From NCBI GenBank assembly GCA_022496805.1, contig CM040106.1, forward strand, positions 6,200,001 through 6,264,000: a DNA stretch of 64,000 nucleotides. Reading direction: 5' to 3'. The notes below the pieces were generated by a model that searched no databases, was not told where the DNA came from, and worked only from the letters and a program-made list of their open reading frames with translations. The position numbers and the translations under genes were made by a program. Positions 1-12,419 of this stretch are shown in pieces (the first letter of the stretch is position 1; each line of letters opens with the position of its first letter). This DNA is from Pohlia nutans. Its lineage: Eukaryota > Streptophyta > Bryopsida > Bryales > Mniaceae.

Positions 1-460
1 TGGCCACCAAGATGTATCGGTTGCCTACGACTGTGCGTTTGAGGGGGCCTACAAAATCCAGTCCCCATTTCATAAAAGGTTCCGTCGGTAGGGTGGTAAG
101 TAATTTACCGGTCATGGCCTTCTTGAGTCCTCCGACGCGTTGACATTCGTCGCAACTCCGACAATATTCGAAAACTTCTTTATGCAGAGATGGCCTACAG
201 TAACCGGCGTCGAGGATTTTCCGAGTGGTAATCTCGGTAGAAAAGTGTCCTCCCGAGTTGCCGTGGTGATGCTCCCAGATAATCAATGTGGTTTGTTCGC
301 CGGAAATGACCTTCTGTAAAGAATTTTTTTTGCTTTGCCGATACAAGGTGCCATTGACTAACTGGAATGGGAGGGCTCGGTAGGCTAACCTTTTCTTGCG
401 CTCAATACTCCAGTCGGAAGGGAAAGTTCCGGTTTAGAGGTAGTCGTGGACGGTGGTTAG
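1..460 (-). pseudogene. Integrase N-terminal part of gypsy copy 1
   Basis: The minus-strand translation shows the region between RNase H and integrase, then an HHCC-type zinc-binding segment ending in CDECQRVGG, then MKWGLDFVGPLKR, the start of the integrase core. It parallels the second copy at 6188-6964. A TAG replaces a sense codon near 437 (the second copy reads LKTRTFPSDW there, this copy L-stop-TGTFPSDW). The catalytic core continues beyond the left window edge, so catalytic residues cannot be judged. Confidence 0.85.
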
Positions 461-1033
461 CTACTCTGGTTGTATGCTGAACAGCTGGGCGCCGGACATG
501 GCATCGGTAAAATCGGTTGCCGGTTCGGCTACTGTGTTTCGAGAAAGCACGTTGGCAATACCGTGTGTCTTGCCCGGTTTGTAAATGACGGTGAAGTCAA
601 ATTCCAGAAACAATAGTAACCATTGAGGAATACGTCCGGAAACTTGAGTTTTGTTTACCAAATAGATCAATGCCTTGTGGTCTACGTAAAACACGAACTT
701 GTTACCGAGGAGGTAGTGTCGAAATTTGTTGATGGCGTATACCATAGCTAAAGCTTCACGCTCAGTAGTCGTATAAGTCTTCTTTGCACGGCTCAGTAGT
801 CGAGATGCGTAGATGATGGGCTGGTCGATTTTTCCGATAGGGTTCTGCGCCAGCATAGCTTTGACTGCAATATCAGAAGCAGCCGTATGAATGTGAAATT
901 CAAGCTTCCAATTGACTCCAATAAGGATAGGAGCGTTAACATAACGCTTTTTGATCTTGATAAATGCTTGGATACATTCGGTAGTCCAAGTAAATGGTTG
1001 GTCTTTTCTTGTAAGCAAAGTGATTGGTGCCAT
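461..1033 (-). pseudogene. RT connection and RNase H domain, gypsy copy 1
   Basis: The open frame of 190 codons begins with the thumb/connection segment (MAPITLLTRKDQPFTW) and contains the RNase H hallmarks TEREALAMVYAI and VDHKALIYL. The usual TDAS catalytic motif at the start of RNase H reads HTAAS, so the first catalytic aspartate is lost. It is separated from the RT frame (1115 upward) by a short stretch at 1085-1150 containing imperfect direct copies of GTTAAAGACC, which shifts the frame. The domain degrades the RNA strand during reverse transcription in intact elements; this copy is presumably inactive. Confidence 0.9.
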
Positions 1034-1114
1034 AATTCAGGCGTAATCGCGGATGAAACATCTGTTGCGTCTCTCAACCGTTAAAGCAGGTGCACCCCTT
1101 CTTGTTAAAGACCG

Positions 1115-2556
1115 TTAGGGCGTTAAAGACCGTAGGCCGTTAAAGACCTGGATGTCCTTGCTGTTGCGAGGGTGAGGTATTGTGACGAGAGCCTCGATTT
1201 TCTTCGGATCTGGGAATTTGCCCTCGGCGGAGACAACATATCCAAGAATAACACCAGATCGAACTAAAAAACAGCATTTTTTGGGATTGAGACTTCTACC
1301 AAACTCACAGCATTTGGTAAAAAACTTTCGGAGTTTGTCGAGGTGCATCTCAGGTGTACTATAAATGCTGAAGTCGTTGAGGAATAGTTTCATAAAATCA
1401 CCAAGATATTCCTTGAAAGGTTGGTTAACTGCACGCTGGTACTTCGACGGAGCGTTCTTCAAACCGAACAGCATTACTACCGACACAAAGGCACCCTAGT
1501 CGGTAATGAACGCCGTCTACTGGCGGTCCTCGGGTGCAATCTTGATCTGGTGATATCCGGAGAAGCCGTTGAGGAAGGAGTACATTTCGTGGCCTGCTAC
1601 CGAGTCGAGGACTTTGTCGGTGAACGGTAGTGGATATGGATCCTTCTTGGTTGCCTTGTTGAGACGCCTGAAATCAACATAAATTCGATGTTTGCCGTTC
1701 TTCTTTGGTACCACGACCATTGGTGATAACCAAGTGGCATGGTTCACTGGTTCTATAAAGCTGGCCTGCAAAGTTTGTCAAGATCAGTTTTTACAATTGC
1801 GGCATAATTGGGATTCATTCGGTGGCGTACCTGATGGGTTGGGGGTATACTGGTCTCGAGTTCAATCTTGTGTTGAGCAATGTGTTCCGGGATGCCACGT
1901 AGATCATGGTATGACCATGCGAAGACGTCTTTGAAAGCGCGGAATAATTCTTCGGCCTCTAGTAGGAGGGAATCCGGGACGGAAGTACCGATATGAATAA
2001 TGTTGGGGTCGGTATTGGTACCGAGGTTGAGGTCTCGTAGCTGCTCTTCCTCGGTCTGAGACCATTTTGCTACCGAAATGGCTTTTACCTTCTCCTAGAT
2101 TAGTATTTCATCGCCTGGCATGCTGCCTTCCGTATGGGTTATGGCTGGTAAAGTGAGCTCGGTAGTGCTTAGCTGGCACAGGTTGTCGATTGCCAATGTT
2201 CCAATGGGGTGGAGGAACTCCTCTGGTTTGAGTAGGATGGTTTCTTCTTCATTTGTAAGGCCCTCCAAATAATTGTAGCAGACAAGAGCATCGAGAGTCG
2301 TGGCTTCAAAGCCTAATTCCCGGTTAATCTGTACTGTTTAGATGGTACCATTACCCATGATCTCTATGTGGTCGTTAGCCCAATCGTGAACTACTCTAGC
2401 GTCCCTAAGCCGTGGTCTACCGAGCAATAGCGTATATGCCGAATTGACATCCTTACAAGAAATGACGGTGAGGATAATGATATAGGGAATACCGTGAATA
2501 AAGATCTTGATGTCCCTGAGCAAGCCAAGTGGTTGGACGAGGGAGCTGTCCGCCAT
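1115..2556 (-). pseudogene. Protease end, linker and reverse transcriptase, gypsy copy 1
   Basis: One minus-strand frame runs from 2556 to 1115, interrupted by stops. Order: end of the aspartic protease (LLGRPRLRDARVVHDWAND), an acidic linker with FKDVFAWSYHDLRGIPEH, and RT with WLSPMVVVPKKNGKHR, VDFRRLNKAT, FSGYHQIKIAPEDRQ and LFGLKNAPSKYQRAV. The YxDD active site reads FLNDF, a D-to-N change in a catalytic residue. In-frame stops are TAA at 2338, TAG near 2097 and two TAGs around 1500-1516, where other gypsy RTs have lysine and tryptophan. This copy should be catalytically dead. Confidence 0.92.
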
Positions 2557-2579
2557 CCTTAATTTAAAAGGTGTCGGGG

Positions 2580-4841
2580 TTAGGGTCGGTAGTCCAAGTC
2601 TGTGTCGCTCGATTTCGGTGATGACATTGATCCCGATCCTCCATCTAGCAGAACGTCATGTAATTGGTGATTTCTAATTCTGACTGAGATAATCGGCATG
2701 TGGCGGTCGATCGCCACTACCGAATGGACTGCCACGGTGGGTGGCTCGGTAACCGGGACGGAGGACAGGTTTATCTCACCCAGACGGCGGTGGATATGTT
2801 TGGTGATGCTGGGTGCAATAGCCATAAGGTTTTTTAGACTGACATGGATTGTTTGTGATTCGATTTGTTGAAGAATGGTCTCGCAGATGTTCATGAAGCT
2901 ATCTGGAGCGGTCGGAATAACGCGAGGTGATGGTGGCTCCAATGGCAAGAGGTCTTGAATATCAAGGACCGTCTTTATCATGGCTTTGCGCAGCTGCTCT
3001 TCTGCTCGCCAATCGAACGCCTTAGTTGTGCGAGCTGCTTCGGTAGTTGGTGCAGGATTGTCCGGTATTACCGGGTCCGAACGCTGTGTCTGACTCCGGG
3101 TGCGAGGGCCGGCGTGAGAAACATCGACCGTATGGACATCGGTAATGATTACCGAGGACCCCGAGTTTGCGGGTAGTTTGTTTTGAATGGCTTTTTTAAC
3201 ATCCTCATCCAATAGAAGTGGACAACGATGTCCCGGGTGTTCGAGTGAACCACATACATTGTATGGGTACCGTTGTACCGGGGTAACACCACGAGAATTA
3301 CGGCAGTTTTCGGTACTTACCGAAGTTGGTGCTGGCTGAGTTTGAATCTGATGGACGGAAGCCGTGTCGGTTTTCTTCCCGTAGTCACGTGCCGGATTTT
3401 GGTAACACGTTCTCCATTCATGGCCCATACGACCGCATCCGGTACACTTGAGGTTACGTCGGGGGTTGTCTCCGGTACTAGTCGATAGAACAGTCGGTTG
3501 CCGAGATTTCAGTAAGCCTTCTTCTGCAGTGCATGCCGAGTCCACTGCTTTGGAAAATGTCTGTCGTTGAAGTCCTACCGTGGCTACCTGCAAATATTCC
3601 AATAAGCCAGCGCGGAAATTGCTCAACATGAACATATCATCCGGAGGTACTGTTAGATTTTCCGCTAGTTGTTGGAGACGTTTGGCGTAGTCGTCGACAG
3701 ATTCATTCGGTTGTTGGTTGATTGTACAAAATTGGATGTACGTTTGGTCGTCCGTCTTGATGATTCGGTAGCGCCTTTTGAATGCGGTAAACACCTCCTG
3801 CAATGTATTGGTAGGATGTATCCGTCTATGATATGCAAACCAATTCCACTCTTTCTCTATGAGAGAATTACCGAATAACTCCAGTTGGACCCTGGTTTCC
3901 GTTTCGCCATTTAATCTAATAGCAGATTCAAATTTACGGCAATGTGATTGGAGGCACTTACCGGTTTTGTATTTGGGATACGGTACCGCTTTTCGGGCGG
4001 TCGAGGTAGGACGTTGATTTGGAACGCTTAGGTCGCCGGTAGGTCGGTAGGTTGGGGTCCATACTCCCGGAGCCACAATGCGGCGAGGTTGGGGGTAGTT
4101 ATACGGACAGGAAATGGAGTGGTGGTTGGTATAGCCACAGAATGTGCAAAATCGAATAGGGGGTCTGGGACGAACCTGATGGTGGTGATGTGGAGGATGA
4201 AAATCAAAAAATTGTTGTTGCACCGGATATTGATGTCCTGGAATCAGTTGTCGTCGAATTGTGTGGTGCATGGATGGGGCACGTCCTTGATCTTGTTGAA
4301 ACTGGCGTAAACGTAAATGTGGAAGTTGTAACCGAGACGCAGCTAAATCGAGGTCCAGTTGAGGTGTCGGTTCTAGAGCAGCAATGAGTTCTTTGTCCGT
4401 TGCGTCTTTGTGTGGTAGTTGTTGAAGTCAGTCTTGGATTTCCGAGGACTGAAGAAATGCTTGGGTACGAAACCGTTTGCGTTCTTCGTTTGTCAGGTGT
4501 AAATCTTCCCCGGTAGCTGCTGGGTTGAGGAGTACCGAGTCGGAAGAAGGGCGCTACCAGGTAGACGAGTGTGGATGTTGTGCGGTTTGAAGTTCCTGCG
4601 GGGTGGATAATTCGTCCGCCGCGAGTAAGGGTTGAGGCCGTCGTGTCGGATGAGTGGCTGTTGAGGGGGCTCGGAACATCGGTGAAGGTAGAAGATCTTG
4701 TACGCTGCGGTGAATGCGAGCGTTAGAAGTTGTGATTGCCTCGAGGTCGAACTCGGGCGGTGGACCTGCAGATCGAGTGTGGCATCGGGCCATGGGAAAG
4801 TCTGGTGTATCGGAATGGGGATAACCGGACTTTGATAACAA
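2580..4841 (-). pseudogene. Gag polyprotein with protease start, gypsy copy 1
   Basis: Frames at 4554-4841 (N-terminal segment with PPPEFDLEAI) and 2580-4271 (563 codons) form one gag. The long frame has a CCHC knuckle CTFCGYTNHHSISC, a retrotransposon gag domain (KEWNWFAYHRRI, FKRRYRIIKTDDQTY, ESVDDYAKRLQQLAENL), a second knuckle CTGCGRMGHEWRTC and a degenerate third (YNVCGSLEHPGHRC, first Cys replaced by Tyr). It ends in the protease motif LLDGGSGS. The 4272-4553 segment breaks the frame. Gag packages element RNA into virus-like particles; nothing suggests this copy still does. Confidence 0.88.
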
Positions 4842-6187
4842 CTAATGAGCTCGGTAAGACGGATGGTGTAAAAGGTGCGGCGTCACACAGATACTAATCA
4901 ATCATAGAGTACCGGGATCGGTAACTCCGTGCTTTTAAGCAAACAATTTCTAGAATTCGAACACTAGATGGTCGCTAAATAGTAGCTCCTCCTTGTATGA
5001 ACCTACTTGGTAATCAATACCGAGGGAAAGGAGTTTAAAGGAAATTCGCTATGAAACACTCAGAACTAGGTCGGTAGTCACAAATTGAGGAAAGACAAAT
5101 TGATCAGAGTATACAAATACAGACAGAAAACTACTCGGTAGGCACAAAGTCAGAAGAGAATAAGTACTTGAAGCAAGAAATCAGTTATCTGAAAAAATGT
5201 GGCGTGCCAATGAGTTTGGCTCTATTGCTTTTATACCACAGTACAACCAAATCTGACAGTTAGGTCAAATCGGTATAAAATTGTTTCCTAGATCTACCTG
5301 CTGGAGTAACTTGGAAAATTACCGGGGTAAAACTCAGACCAGTAGACCTCCCGGTAACTCCTAATTTACGGTTAACAGCAATCTTGGGACTTGATTCCCT
5401 TATTGAATTTTCTACTCTCCGGGGATGTCATTAGCAAGATTTCATTTATTTTTGGTAGAGAGTATTGTGAGCAGAGAGAATATTATCCATGGTGTTATAA
5501 GGTCCTCCAGATTCTATATTCCAAGCGTCTTTCCAGGGCTATTTGCAAGCCCGACCAGGTCCTCCTTGTTGATATGAACCCTATATCTCTTCGGAAAGTC
5601 CCTGATTCAGCTTGCTACATTCCATTGCCATTTCAGGGGGACCTGAGCTCATCATGCACGTCTGGCGTTACAACTAATTCCACTACCAATCTACTACCAT
5701 TTATGTATCCAATGCATATGTTTGGGTCAGTCAGTGAATACATTAGGTGTTGACCTTGTCCTGGCCAACTTCGTTACGAGGTTGCTCATGCTATTAGATA
5801 TGGCCGTCGATAGTGATCTCACTATTTTGTTTCATCCTCTGTGAATTGTTGTCGGTTGCCGGCTGACATTCCTCTTTTGAGTTAGCTTGTCAACATTGTG
5901 TGAGCAGTTAGCTTGGCCATTAGTTTCAGCCATTTAGTCGATCACTTACTTTTGGCAAATTGAATCCTCCATTTGCTTGTAATTTCATACAATATTTTCG
6001 AATCCAATTTTCTATTGCACAAATGTTTATCTTCAAATTTTGAATGGTCTATTGTGAATGGTGTATTGAGTGTGCATTATATGTTCTCATTTTTAGGGTC
6101 TTTTTTGCCTGGATTCACAATTTCTGGTTTATCAGCTGCAAACCGACTTAATTCTAGACTACACGATAGTCCATAATTAGTTAAATA
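4842..6187. other. No gene recognised between the two gypsy copies
   Basis: This 1.3 kb holds no recognisable domain. The part to about 5350 keeps the CGGTA-rich composition of the neighbouring retrotransposon and may be untranslated leader or LTR. From about 5390 to 6180 the composition changes. A plus-strand frame of 120 codons at 5391-5753 has no recognisable motif and may be chance. I found no tRNA-complementary primer site or LTR pair by eye. Confidence 0.5.
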
Positions 6188-7524
6188 TCACTTAAGGGCG
6201 TAAATGACCTTGTTGTTGAAGTGTACGCCTTGGTCGCTGACGAAATGGAGACGACAGCCAAAATGAGTGAGTATATTGTCATACAGGAATTTCGCCATAT
6301 CCTTGGCTGTGTTGTCGTGGAGTGCAACCGCTTCGACCCATTTGGTGGCGTAGTCGGTGGCTACCAAGATGTATCCGTTCCCTGTGACTGTGCATTTGAG
6401 AGAGCCCACAAAATTAAGTCCCCATTTCATAAAAAGTTCCGTCGGTAGGGTAGTAAGTAATTTACCGGTGATGGCTTTCTTGAGTCTGCCGACTCACTAT
6501 AACTCATCGCAACTGCGACATTATTCGAAAACGTCTTTGTGCAAAGACGGCGACCAGTAGCCTCCGTCAAGGATTTTCCGAGTAGTTATCTCAATAGAGA
6601 AATGTTCTCCGGTGTTGCCGTGATGGAGCTCCCGAATAATCAATGTGATTTGCTTACCATAAATAATGTTTTGTAAGGAAAAATCTTTGCTTTGTCGGTA
6701 CAAGGTGCCATCGACTAACTGGAATGGAAGGGCTCTGTATGCTAACCTTTTCTTACGCTCGGTACTCCAGTCGGAAGGGAAGGTTCTGGTCTTGAGGTAG
6801 TCGTGGACTGTCGTGAGCCACTCCGGTTGTATGCTGAATAGTTGGGCGTCGGACGTCGCGTTCGTAATGCCGGTGGCCAGTTCTGCTACCAAGTTCCGAG
6901 AGAGCGCGTCGGCAATACCGTGTATCTTGCCTGGTTTGTAAACGACGGTGAAGTCGAACTGCAAAAATAATAGTAACCAGAAGCAATGCGTCCGGAAACC
7001 TGAGTCTTGTTCACCAAATATATCAATGCCATGTGGTCTACGTAGAAAATGAACCTGTTACCGAGGAGGTAGTGCTGAAATTTGTCAATGGCATATACCA
7101 TAGCTAAAGCTTCGCGCTCGATAATCGTGTAATTCTTCTCTGCTTGGCTCAGTAATCTTGATGCGCAGACCATGGGCTGGTTGATTTTGTTGGTAGGATT
7201 CTGTGCCAGCATAGCTCCTACTGCAATATCAGAAGCATCCGTATGAATGTGAAATTCGAGCTTCCAATTGACTGCGACGAGGATGGGAGCGTTGACATAA
7301 CGCTTATTGATCTCGGTAAAGGCCTAGTCACATCCAGTAGTTCAGGTGAATGGTTCATCTTTTCTCGTAAGCATAGTGATTGGCGCCATGATTCGTGCAT
7401 AGTCGCGGTTGAAACAATTGTTGCGTCTCTCAACCGTTAAAGCAGGTGCACCCCTTCTCTTCAATTGAGGACGGTTTATTAATTTCAATTGTGAATCATC
7501 GTTCTTGGTATTATGATTTGTCAC
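6188..7524 (-). mobile_element. Ty3/gypsy retrotransposon, second partial copy
   Basis: It is homologous to 1-1090 of the window in the same orientation: RNase H (6886-7212 plus the connection segment up to 7524), the zinc-binding part of integrase (6521-6964) and the start of the integrase core (6188-6430, with ATDYATKWVEAV and FVSDQGVHF providing the first two catalytic aspartates). It stops abruptly at 6188 inside the core before the third catalytic residue. Single-base shifts separate the frames. It is a fragment without gag, protease or the main RT part. Confidence 0.92.
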
Positions 7525-7564
7525 ACAAGTGTGTGTAAGTGTTAAAAACTGTGAAATGGAAAAG

Positions 7565-7590
7565 TCCTAAGCCCTAAACCCTAAAAGATG
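7565..7590. repeat. Short telomere-like stretch
   Basis: Two to three copies of the plant telomere word CCCTAAA (GCCCTAAACCCTAAAAG). Too short to be a former chromosome end; possibly repair-derived or chance in AT-rich DNA. Confidence 0.55.
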
Positions 7591-8527
7591 TCCAACTTGA
7601 CCCAAACAACTGTTCAATATATGTAGTAATCTTTACTACTGCTGTGACCTAAGCAAAGCCCAAAACCTAGTTTTTTAATCTAAACTGCTGCAGATATCAA
7701 GGCATGTTCTGTGCTTGGTTTCTTTTTTGATTTTAGCGGTGAAGATTTTGTCTGTAACATTTTCTTGCTTGCAATTCATCTGCAGACAAGTGGGCAGCCA
7801 ATTCGTCAGTCACACTGGCAAGTAAGTAGTCTCTTTATAGGTGAATCCACGCCGACCCATTTTAGCGTTGTGTTTGCATTGTTGAATATTCATGATTGTT
7901 GCTATCTTGTGATACTTTTTCATTATTGTTGCCATCATGGATGGTGATGCTAATTCAAATGTGTGGATCTACCCGTACTAATGCAATGAATGACGTTTTC
8001 CAAGTTTGCCGTGGCAAAGAACGAATACTCCTGTGTCAAAATTGAGAGTCTTTCCATAGTTCTCTATCCATAGTGTATTCATAGTTCTTTCTCTACAAAC
8101 ACATGCAATGGTATCCACTCATTTTGCTTTAAAGATCTTTCTCTCTTCATGCTCTCTTTGGCACTCTCAACGGTGTACCTCACTTGAACATCCATGATTT
8201 TTTCCGTATATCAGTTAGGACTTGTGCTCAATATTGTAAGCAATAAGTGTTTCCTCCTTAATTGCAATTGCCACGAAATCAAGGTAGGAAAAAGTAAGCG
8301 CAAATTTGTACGTAATCACGGCGAATTTGAGCTGATCAGGGCTGATTAGGGCTAATTAGGGCCGGACAGGGCATATTAGGGAAAAATTAGGGTTTTCACA
8401 TAACTATGAATTTTTTAAAAAGGTTGGGGTTTCTGGAATCTTTGCGAGATCACGAATCCATCGATATATTAACCTCCCCTAAATACTTAATATCTAGGGA
8501 CTTACAAAACCCTTAGGACACCCATGT

Positions 8528-8592
8528 AATCCTAAACTCTAAACCCTAAAACCCTAAGCCCTATAACCCTATAACCCTAAACTCTAAAACTC
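8528..8592. repeat. Degenerate interstitial telomere-like repeat
   Basis: About eight degenerate copies of CCCTAAA, with variants such as CCCTATAA and CTCTAAA. It lies about 90 bp from the TTAA-flanked element at 8684. Plant telomeres use this word, so a repair-derived interstitial tract is a reasonable reading. Confidence 0.7.
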
Positions 8593-8683
8593 GATTTAAA
8601 TAATTATGAAAAAATCATGGTAAATTGGTTTGACAATATCTTATGTCAAAAAAAAATTTGTGAAAAAACTTAATGTGTTTTAA

Positions 8684-9482
8684 CCCTTTAGTGCCCAAGA
8701 GACCATAATGGGGTCACTCCGTCATCGGAAAAGGGAATTCCGGAAAATCTGTAAAGATTTAAGTTTAATACTTCGAGGTTTAGGGTTGCAAAATTCTTAA
8801 TGTCATCTTCTGGGGAAAAAATTTCACTTTGGAGTTGTGCAACTATCAAAATACCTATGAACAAAACATGAAAATACTGCAAATACTTGAAAATACAGTA
8901 AATACTTACGAATATAGCACATGTACTATGTGGCATTTCTTGTGTTTGGAAGTTTGTTATCTTGTTTTAAATTTTTGGATTGTGTTCTCTTGTTCATGTT
9001 CCATTAGTGTATCTACTCCAATCTTGATCAATGTACGAACTCCTTTAATATTTTAATGTATAATTTTTGTCCTAAACTGTACATGGATAAGTCACTATCA
9101 CATGTAAAATTCGCAATAATTATGTGTGAGTCAGTTCTTGACATGAAATATTGCAATGGAGAGGTGTTGACATAGGTCATTGCTAAACCTCTTCACTTTT
9201 ATTTTTGAAAATTTAACCCAAATTCTATTCAACTTTGAAGTCGCACATCCTCCAAGATCTCATTTTTGAGTGTACATTAAACGGTTCAAAGACATACTAT
9301 AATCTTCCAATCCAACGGTCGGATCTTACCAAAGTTTAACCGGCACTTGTTTGATTAAGCTACGCTTACATTTATACAGTTAAATACTATTAATAGTTTC
9401 CATAATTTGAATAAAGAGAGTTTTTAAGAAAAAACCACCAAGAAACTCTGGTCTCTCCAAAACCACCCTCGGCACCAAAGGG
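8684..9482. mobile_element. Non-autonomous TTAA-flanked element (799 bp)
   Basis: The element starts CCCTTTAGTGCC and ends GGCACCAAAGGG, which are inverted complements with one mismatch over 12 bases, and TTAA abuts both ends (8680-8683 and 9483-9486). No transposase is encoded. TTAA target duplication with CCC-starting ends is typical of piggyBac-type elements. Because TTAA is palindromic, a TA target with ends beginning A(CCC) cannot be excluded. Similar structures occur at 11827, 21819 and 43111. Confidence 0.7.
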
Positions 9483-9486
9483 TTAA

Positions 9487-11822
9487 AATGCAAGGAAGTG
9501 ATGAGGTTTGAATGGATAATTATAGTGTCGATGCTGAAGGGTTAACAAGTATAGTTGTACACACTATAGAGTCTATGTTTTTCAAAAATAGGACACACTA
9601 CCTTTATTACATGGTGTGACTATCACATAGCTCCACTGATTTGACTCGTGCCCATTAAAGTGATGTAGAAAAAACAAAGCCCTAGCATTGTAATGCAAAT
9701 TTCAATCTTACTCAAGGACAAATAAAGAAAGACAAAAGAAAAGATGTTGGAACTAGAGGAGTAGCATGATCCAAACCATTGATTGACTAAAAAGTTGTTA
9801 AAAGCATATTTAAAGTGTAAGAGTATAAAAGAAAATGAGTATCTAAAAAAAATAAAAACTCCCTTATTCATCTAACGGCTTTGATCCTTAGTCGAGTCCT
9901 TAGTGTATGTATTTAATTCCAAGTTCTCTAATAGTGTAATGTCCAATTGTTGAATGAAATGTCATATAAATCTAGCTAAGGAACCTTGAACAAAAATAAA
10001 CAAGATAACTAATGCCTTTTTTATATAGAATTTGGATCTTCATGTCCATCGTTTCATACCTAATTCATTCCTTCATCTTGTCAATTTTATTCTTAGGCCC
10101 TCTTTTGAAACTAAGATTGATATGAAATTCATTCACCCCAAAAGGTACGTAAGTAGAAAATGAGAGATAAAAAATATACAAGAAAATATCTCACAAGTGA
10201 GGTGCTAGTAATGCATACAAGTGAAAACTATGACCTCGTGATAAACGGACCAAAGGTGAGTAGACGCAACTTAGATGAAAGTACAAAGGTAAAGAAGAAT
10301 TTATATATTAGAGAGCAAACTTCAAAGGGTAAATACAAAGATAAAGATAGAATTAGTTTGCAGAAACATAAAGTGTAGACATGAGGAGAAAACATTCTTA
10401 ATGAAAGGCATAACCGTGCAAAGATTAATAAACGTCAAAGGTAAATGCAAAAGTATGAAGAGAATAACTACTTGTAAAGAAAAAACACACAATTTCATAA
10501 AAGTAATAGAGTTAACCAAAAAGAAGAGAGAATACATGTTTGGTAAGGTGGGTATGACTAATATCTAAGGTAGCTAAGCATTGGCATCGTTTCCAAAGAA
10601 TCCAAAATAGAACGAAAAATAAACAAGTTTTGCCGTTACTAAGGTGGCTAAACTCAATCTAAAGTAAATTCATATACTTAGGTGGCTTGTTTGATTAGGT
10701 GGCTGTAACAACTTTGACTAGTTTGCAAGTTTCATGTCAAATTGAAAGTGGAGGATGTTGGGTTCAATATTTGATTTGATTTTGGTTACACTCAAAAACA
10801 ACATAAACTCTAGTTCCCTTATATTTTGGAGGTTCAAATCACCTATTCTGATTTTGATTTCAGTTAACTCAAATGTTGTAAAGTTTTTTTGAATGCTATG
10901 AGCAAGGTAAATGCCAAGAGAAAATTAGATGCATAGATAAAGAAGACAAAGCACCTTTAAAGTGATGTGCAAAGTTGCAAAGAGTAAACGCAATGAGTAT
11001 AAATCTCAATAGTTTTGCACTCTCAAACATAATAGCACTTGAAATTATATAACCTTAAAAAAAACCTCGAAAGGGTGGAGATAAGACTTATTGTCTTGAC
11101 AAAATAAAAAATGTTTCTCTTCACCTCCAAACTCTTTATATTCACACATGAGATGTGTATTGGATGCATTGTTTATAAAATATCATTAATCGTTGGCATT
11201 ATCTTAGGGACGAGGCTTTGGAATACGACTTTAGAGCCTCGTTGCTTTGATGACGCATTATTGTTAGCCATGTTGTGGACTCGGTACATCTCAACTGCCC
11301 CTTTCTCTTCCCACAAAAAGTAACGTGTTGAAAAGACTACTTGGTTGAAGGATTAGGCGACGCAAAGCTACTGGTATCCAAAGTCGAGTTTCTTTCATCT
11401 CATTTTTCATCATTAATGATGGGTTTGCAACAACAAATGTCGGTTTGAAGGTAGTGTGATAGTATTTAAATTGAAAGATTTATTCAAATATATTCTCCAT
11501 ATACTTGTATAATCAACTCTTAAAAACTCATCACCTAAATTTTTCAATCAAAGGTTTGCTATACTAAAAATATATATGATAATTGAAAAGGGTAGCAAAT
11601 TTTGACATCTTTACCTTAAATGCAAAAAAATAAGGTGAAATCATTAGTGGATATATTTTTTGTCGTACAGAATTTCAACATTAATTTTGAAAAAAACAGT
11701 CCATTTTTGTATTCAAAACGACTCTTCTAAGGGTTACAAGTATGGCTCTTGTGATGTCGATGGTCAATTCTAATCAAACACTGTGTGATTAAATGTCAAG
11801 ACTTGACTAAACTTACGCATTA
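9487..11822. other. AT-rich non-coding DNA
   Basis: No supported gene in 2.3 kb. Frames are short and lack recognisable motifs. I see no clear repeat array or inverted-repeat element here. Confidence 0.5.
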
Positions 11823-11826
11823 TTAA

Positions 11827-12395
11827 CCCCTATCTGCCTAGAGCCCTCTCCGAATTCGGCAGTTTTGCAAAGATGTATTATAAAATGCAACCTAGAGGGA
11901 TATTTTGAGCTTGATATATGAGTAAAAATTGTACATTATGAATTTTAGATTCTATCCATACGGTTAGATCTATAATTTCTATTACCAATCATTTTGTATA
12001 AATTCTAAAACGTGAAATTCAAAATTATTTTGTAATTCAATTACGAATAAGATATTGACAATCTACAAATGAGATTCATTGTGATTGGTTGAAATGTAAT
12101 ACTCTAAATGGAGTGATTTTTGGAGATTTTTTGGTTGCTTAATTTTATGAGTTGACTTTTTTTAGGGCACTTTTACACTGAAATCTTCAAAATTTTGGGT
12201 GAATCACTACAACATGAAATGAGACATAAAAATTTCACAAATCATCCCCTCTCTAATCGGATCACATATGCATGAAGCTAACTTCCCATAGAATCTACAG
12301 TAAAAATTCCACACTGCAAAAAATGCATAATGGATGAGAAATTTTGGATGAAATCTGTACATCGTCCAAGAAATGGACGCTTAGGCAGTTAGGGG
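11827..12395. mobile_element. Non-autonomous TTAA-flanked element (569 bp)
   Basis: Left end CCCCTATCTGCCTA and right end TTAGGCAGTTAGGGG are inverted complements with one mismatch, and TTAA flanks both sides (11823-11826, 12396-12399). The interior has no coding potential. Its first half is homologous to the interior of the element at 43111-43684 (for example GCAAAGATGTATTAT and AGATTCTATC followed by ATACGGT in both), so they are two members of one family. Confidence 0.8.
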
Positions 12396-12419
12396 TTAAA
12401 ATGTGCAAATATTGAATTA

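Larger units (their letters stand above)
1..4841 (-). mobile_element. Ty3/gypsy retrotransposon, decayed, cut by window edge
   Basis: Read on the minus strand the domains follow as gag with zinc knuckles, protease, reverse transcriptase, RNase H and integrase, which is Ty3/gypsy order (integrase after RNase H). The integrase runs off position 1. Multiple in-frame stops and frame changes make it non-autonomous. A second partial copy of the same family lies at 6188-7524 in the same orientation and matches this copy closely from RNase H to integrase. I could not identify LTRs or a primer-binding site; the gag start near 4841 is the last recognisable part. Family assignment is firm; clade is not assigned. 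Confidence 0.93.
7530..8683. other. AT-rich non-coding DNA
   Basis: No supported gene. The stretch carries telomere-like CCCTAAA words (listed separately) and, at about 8330-8390, short irregular repeats of GGGCTGATTAG/GGGCTAATTAG. Plus-strand frame 7711-7947 has no recognisable motif. Confidence 0.5.

Noticed and set aside
5391..5753. Plus-strand frame of 120 codons as a gene
   Set aside because: No recognisable motif, splice support or homologue in the window; retained only as a note in the spacer.
7565..8592. Former telomere or chromosome end
   Set aside because: Only short degenerate CCCTAAA stretches; not a continuous array and no subtelomeric order.
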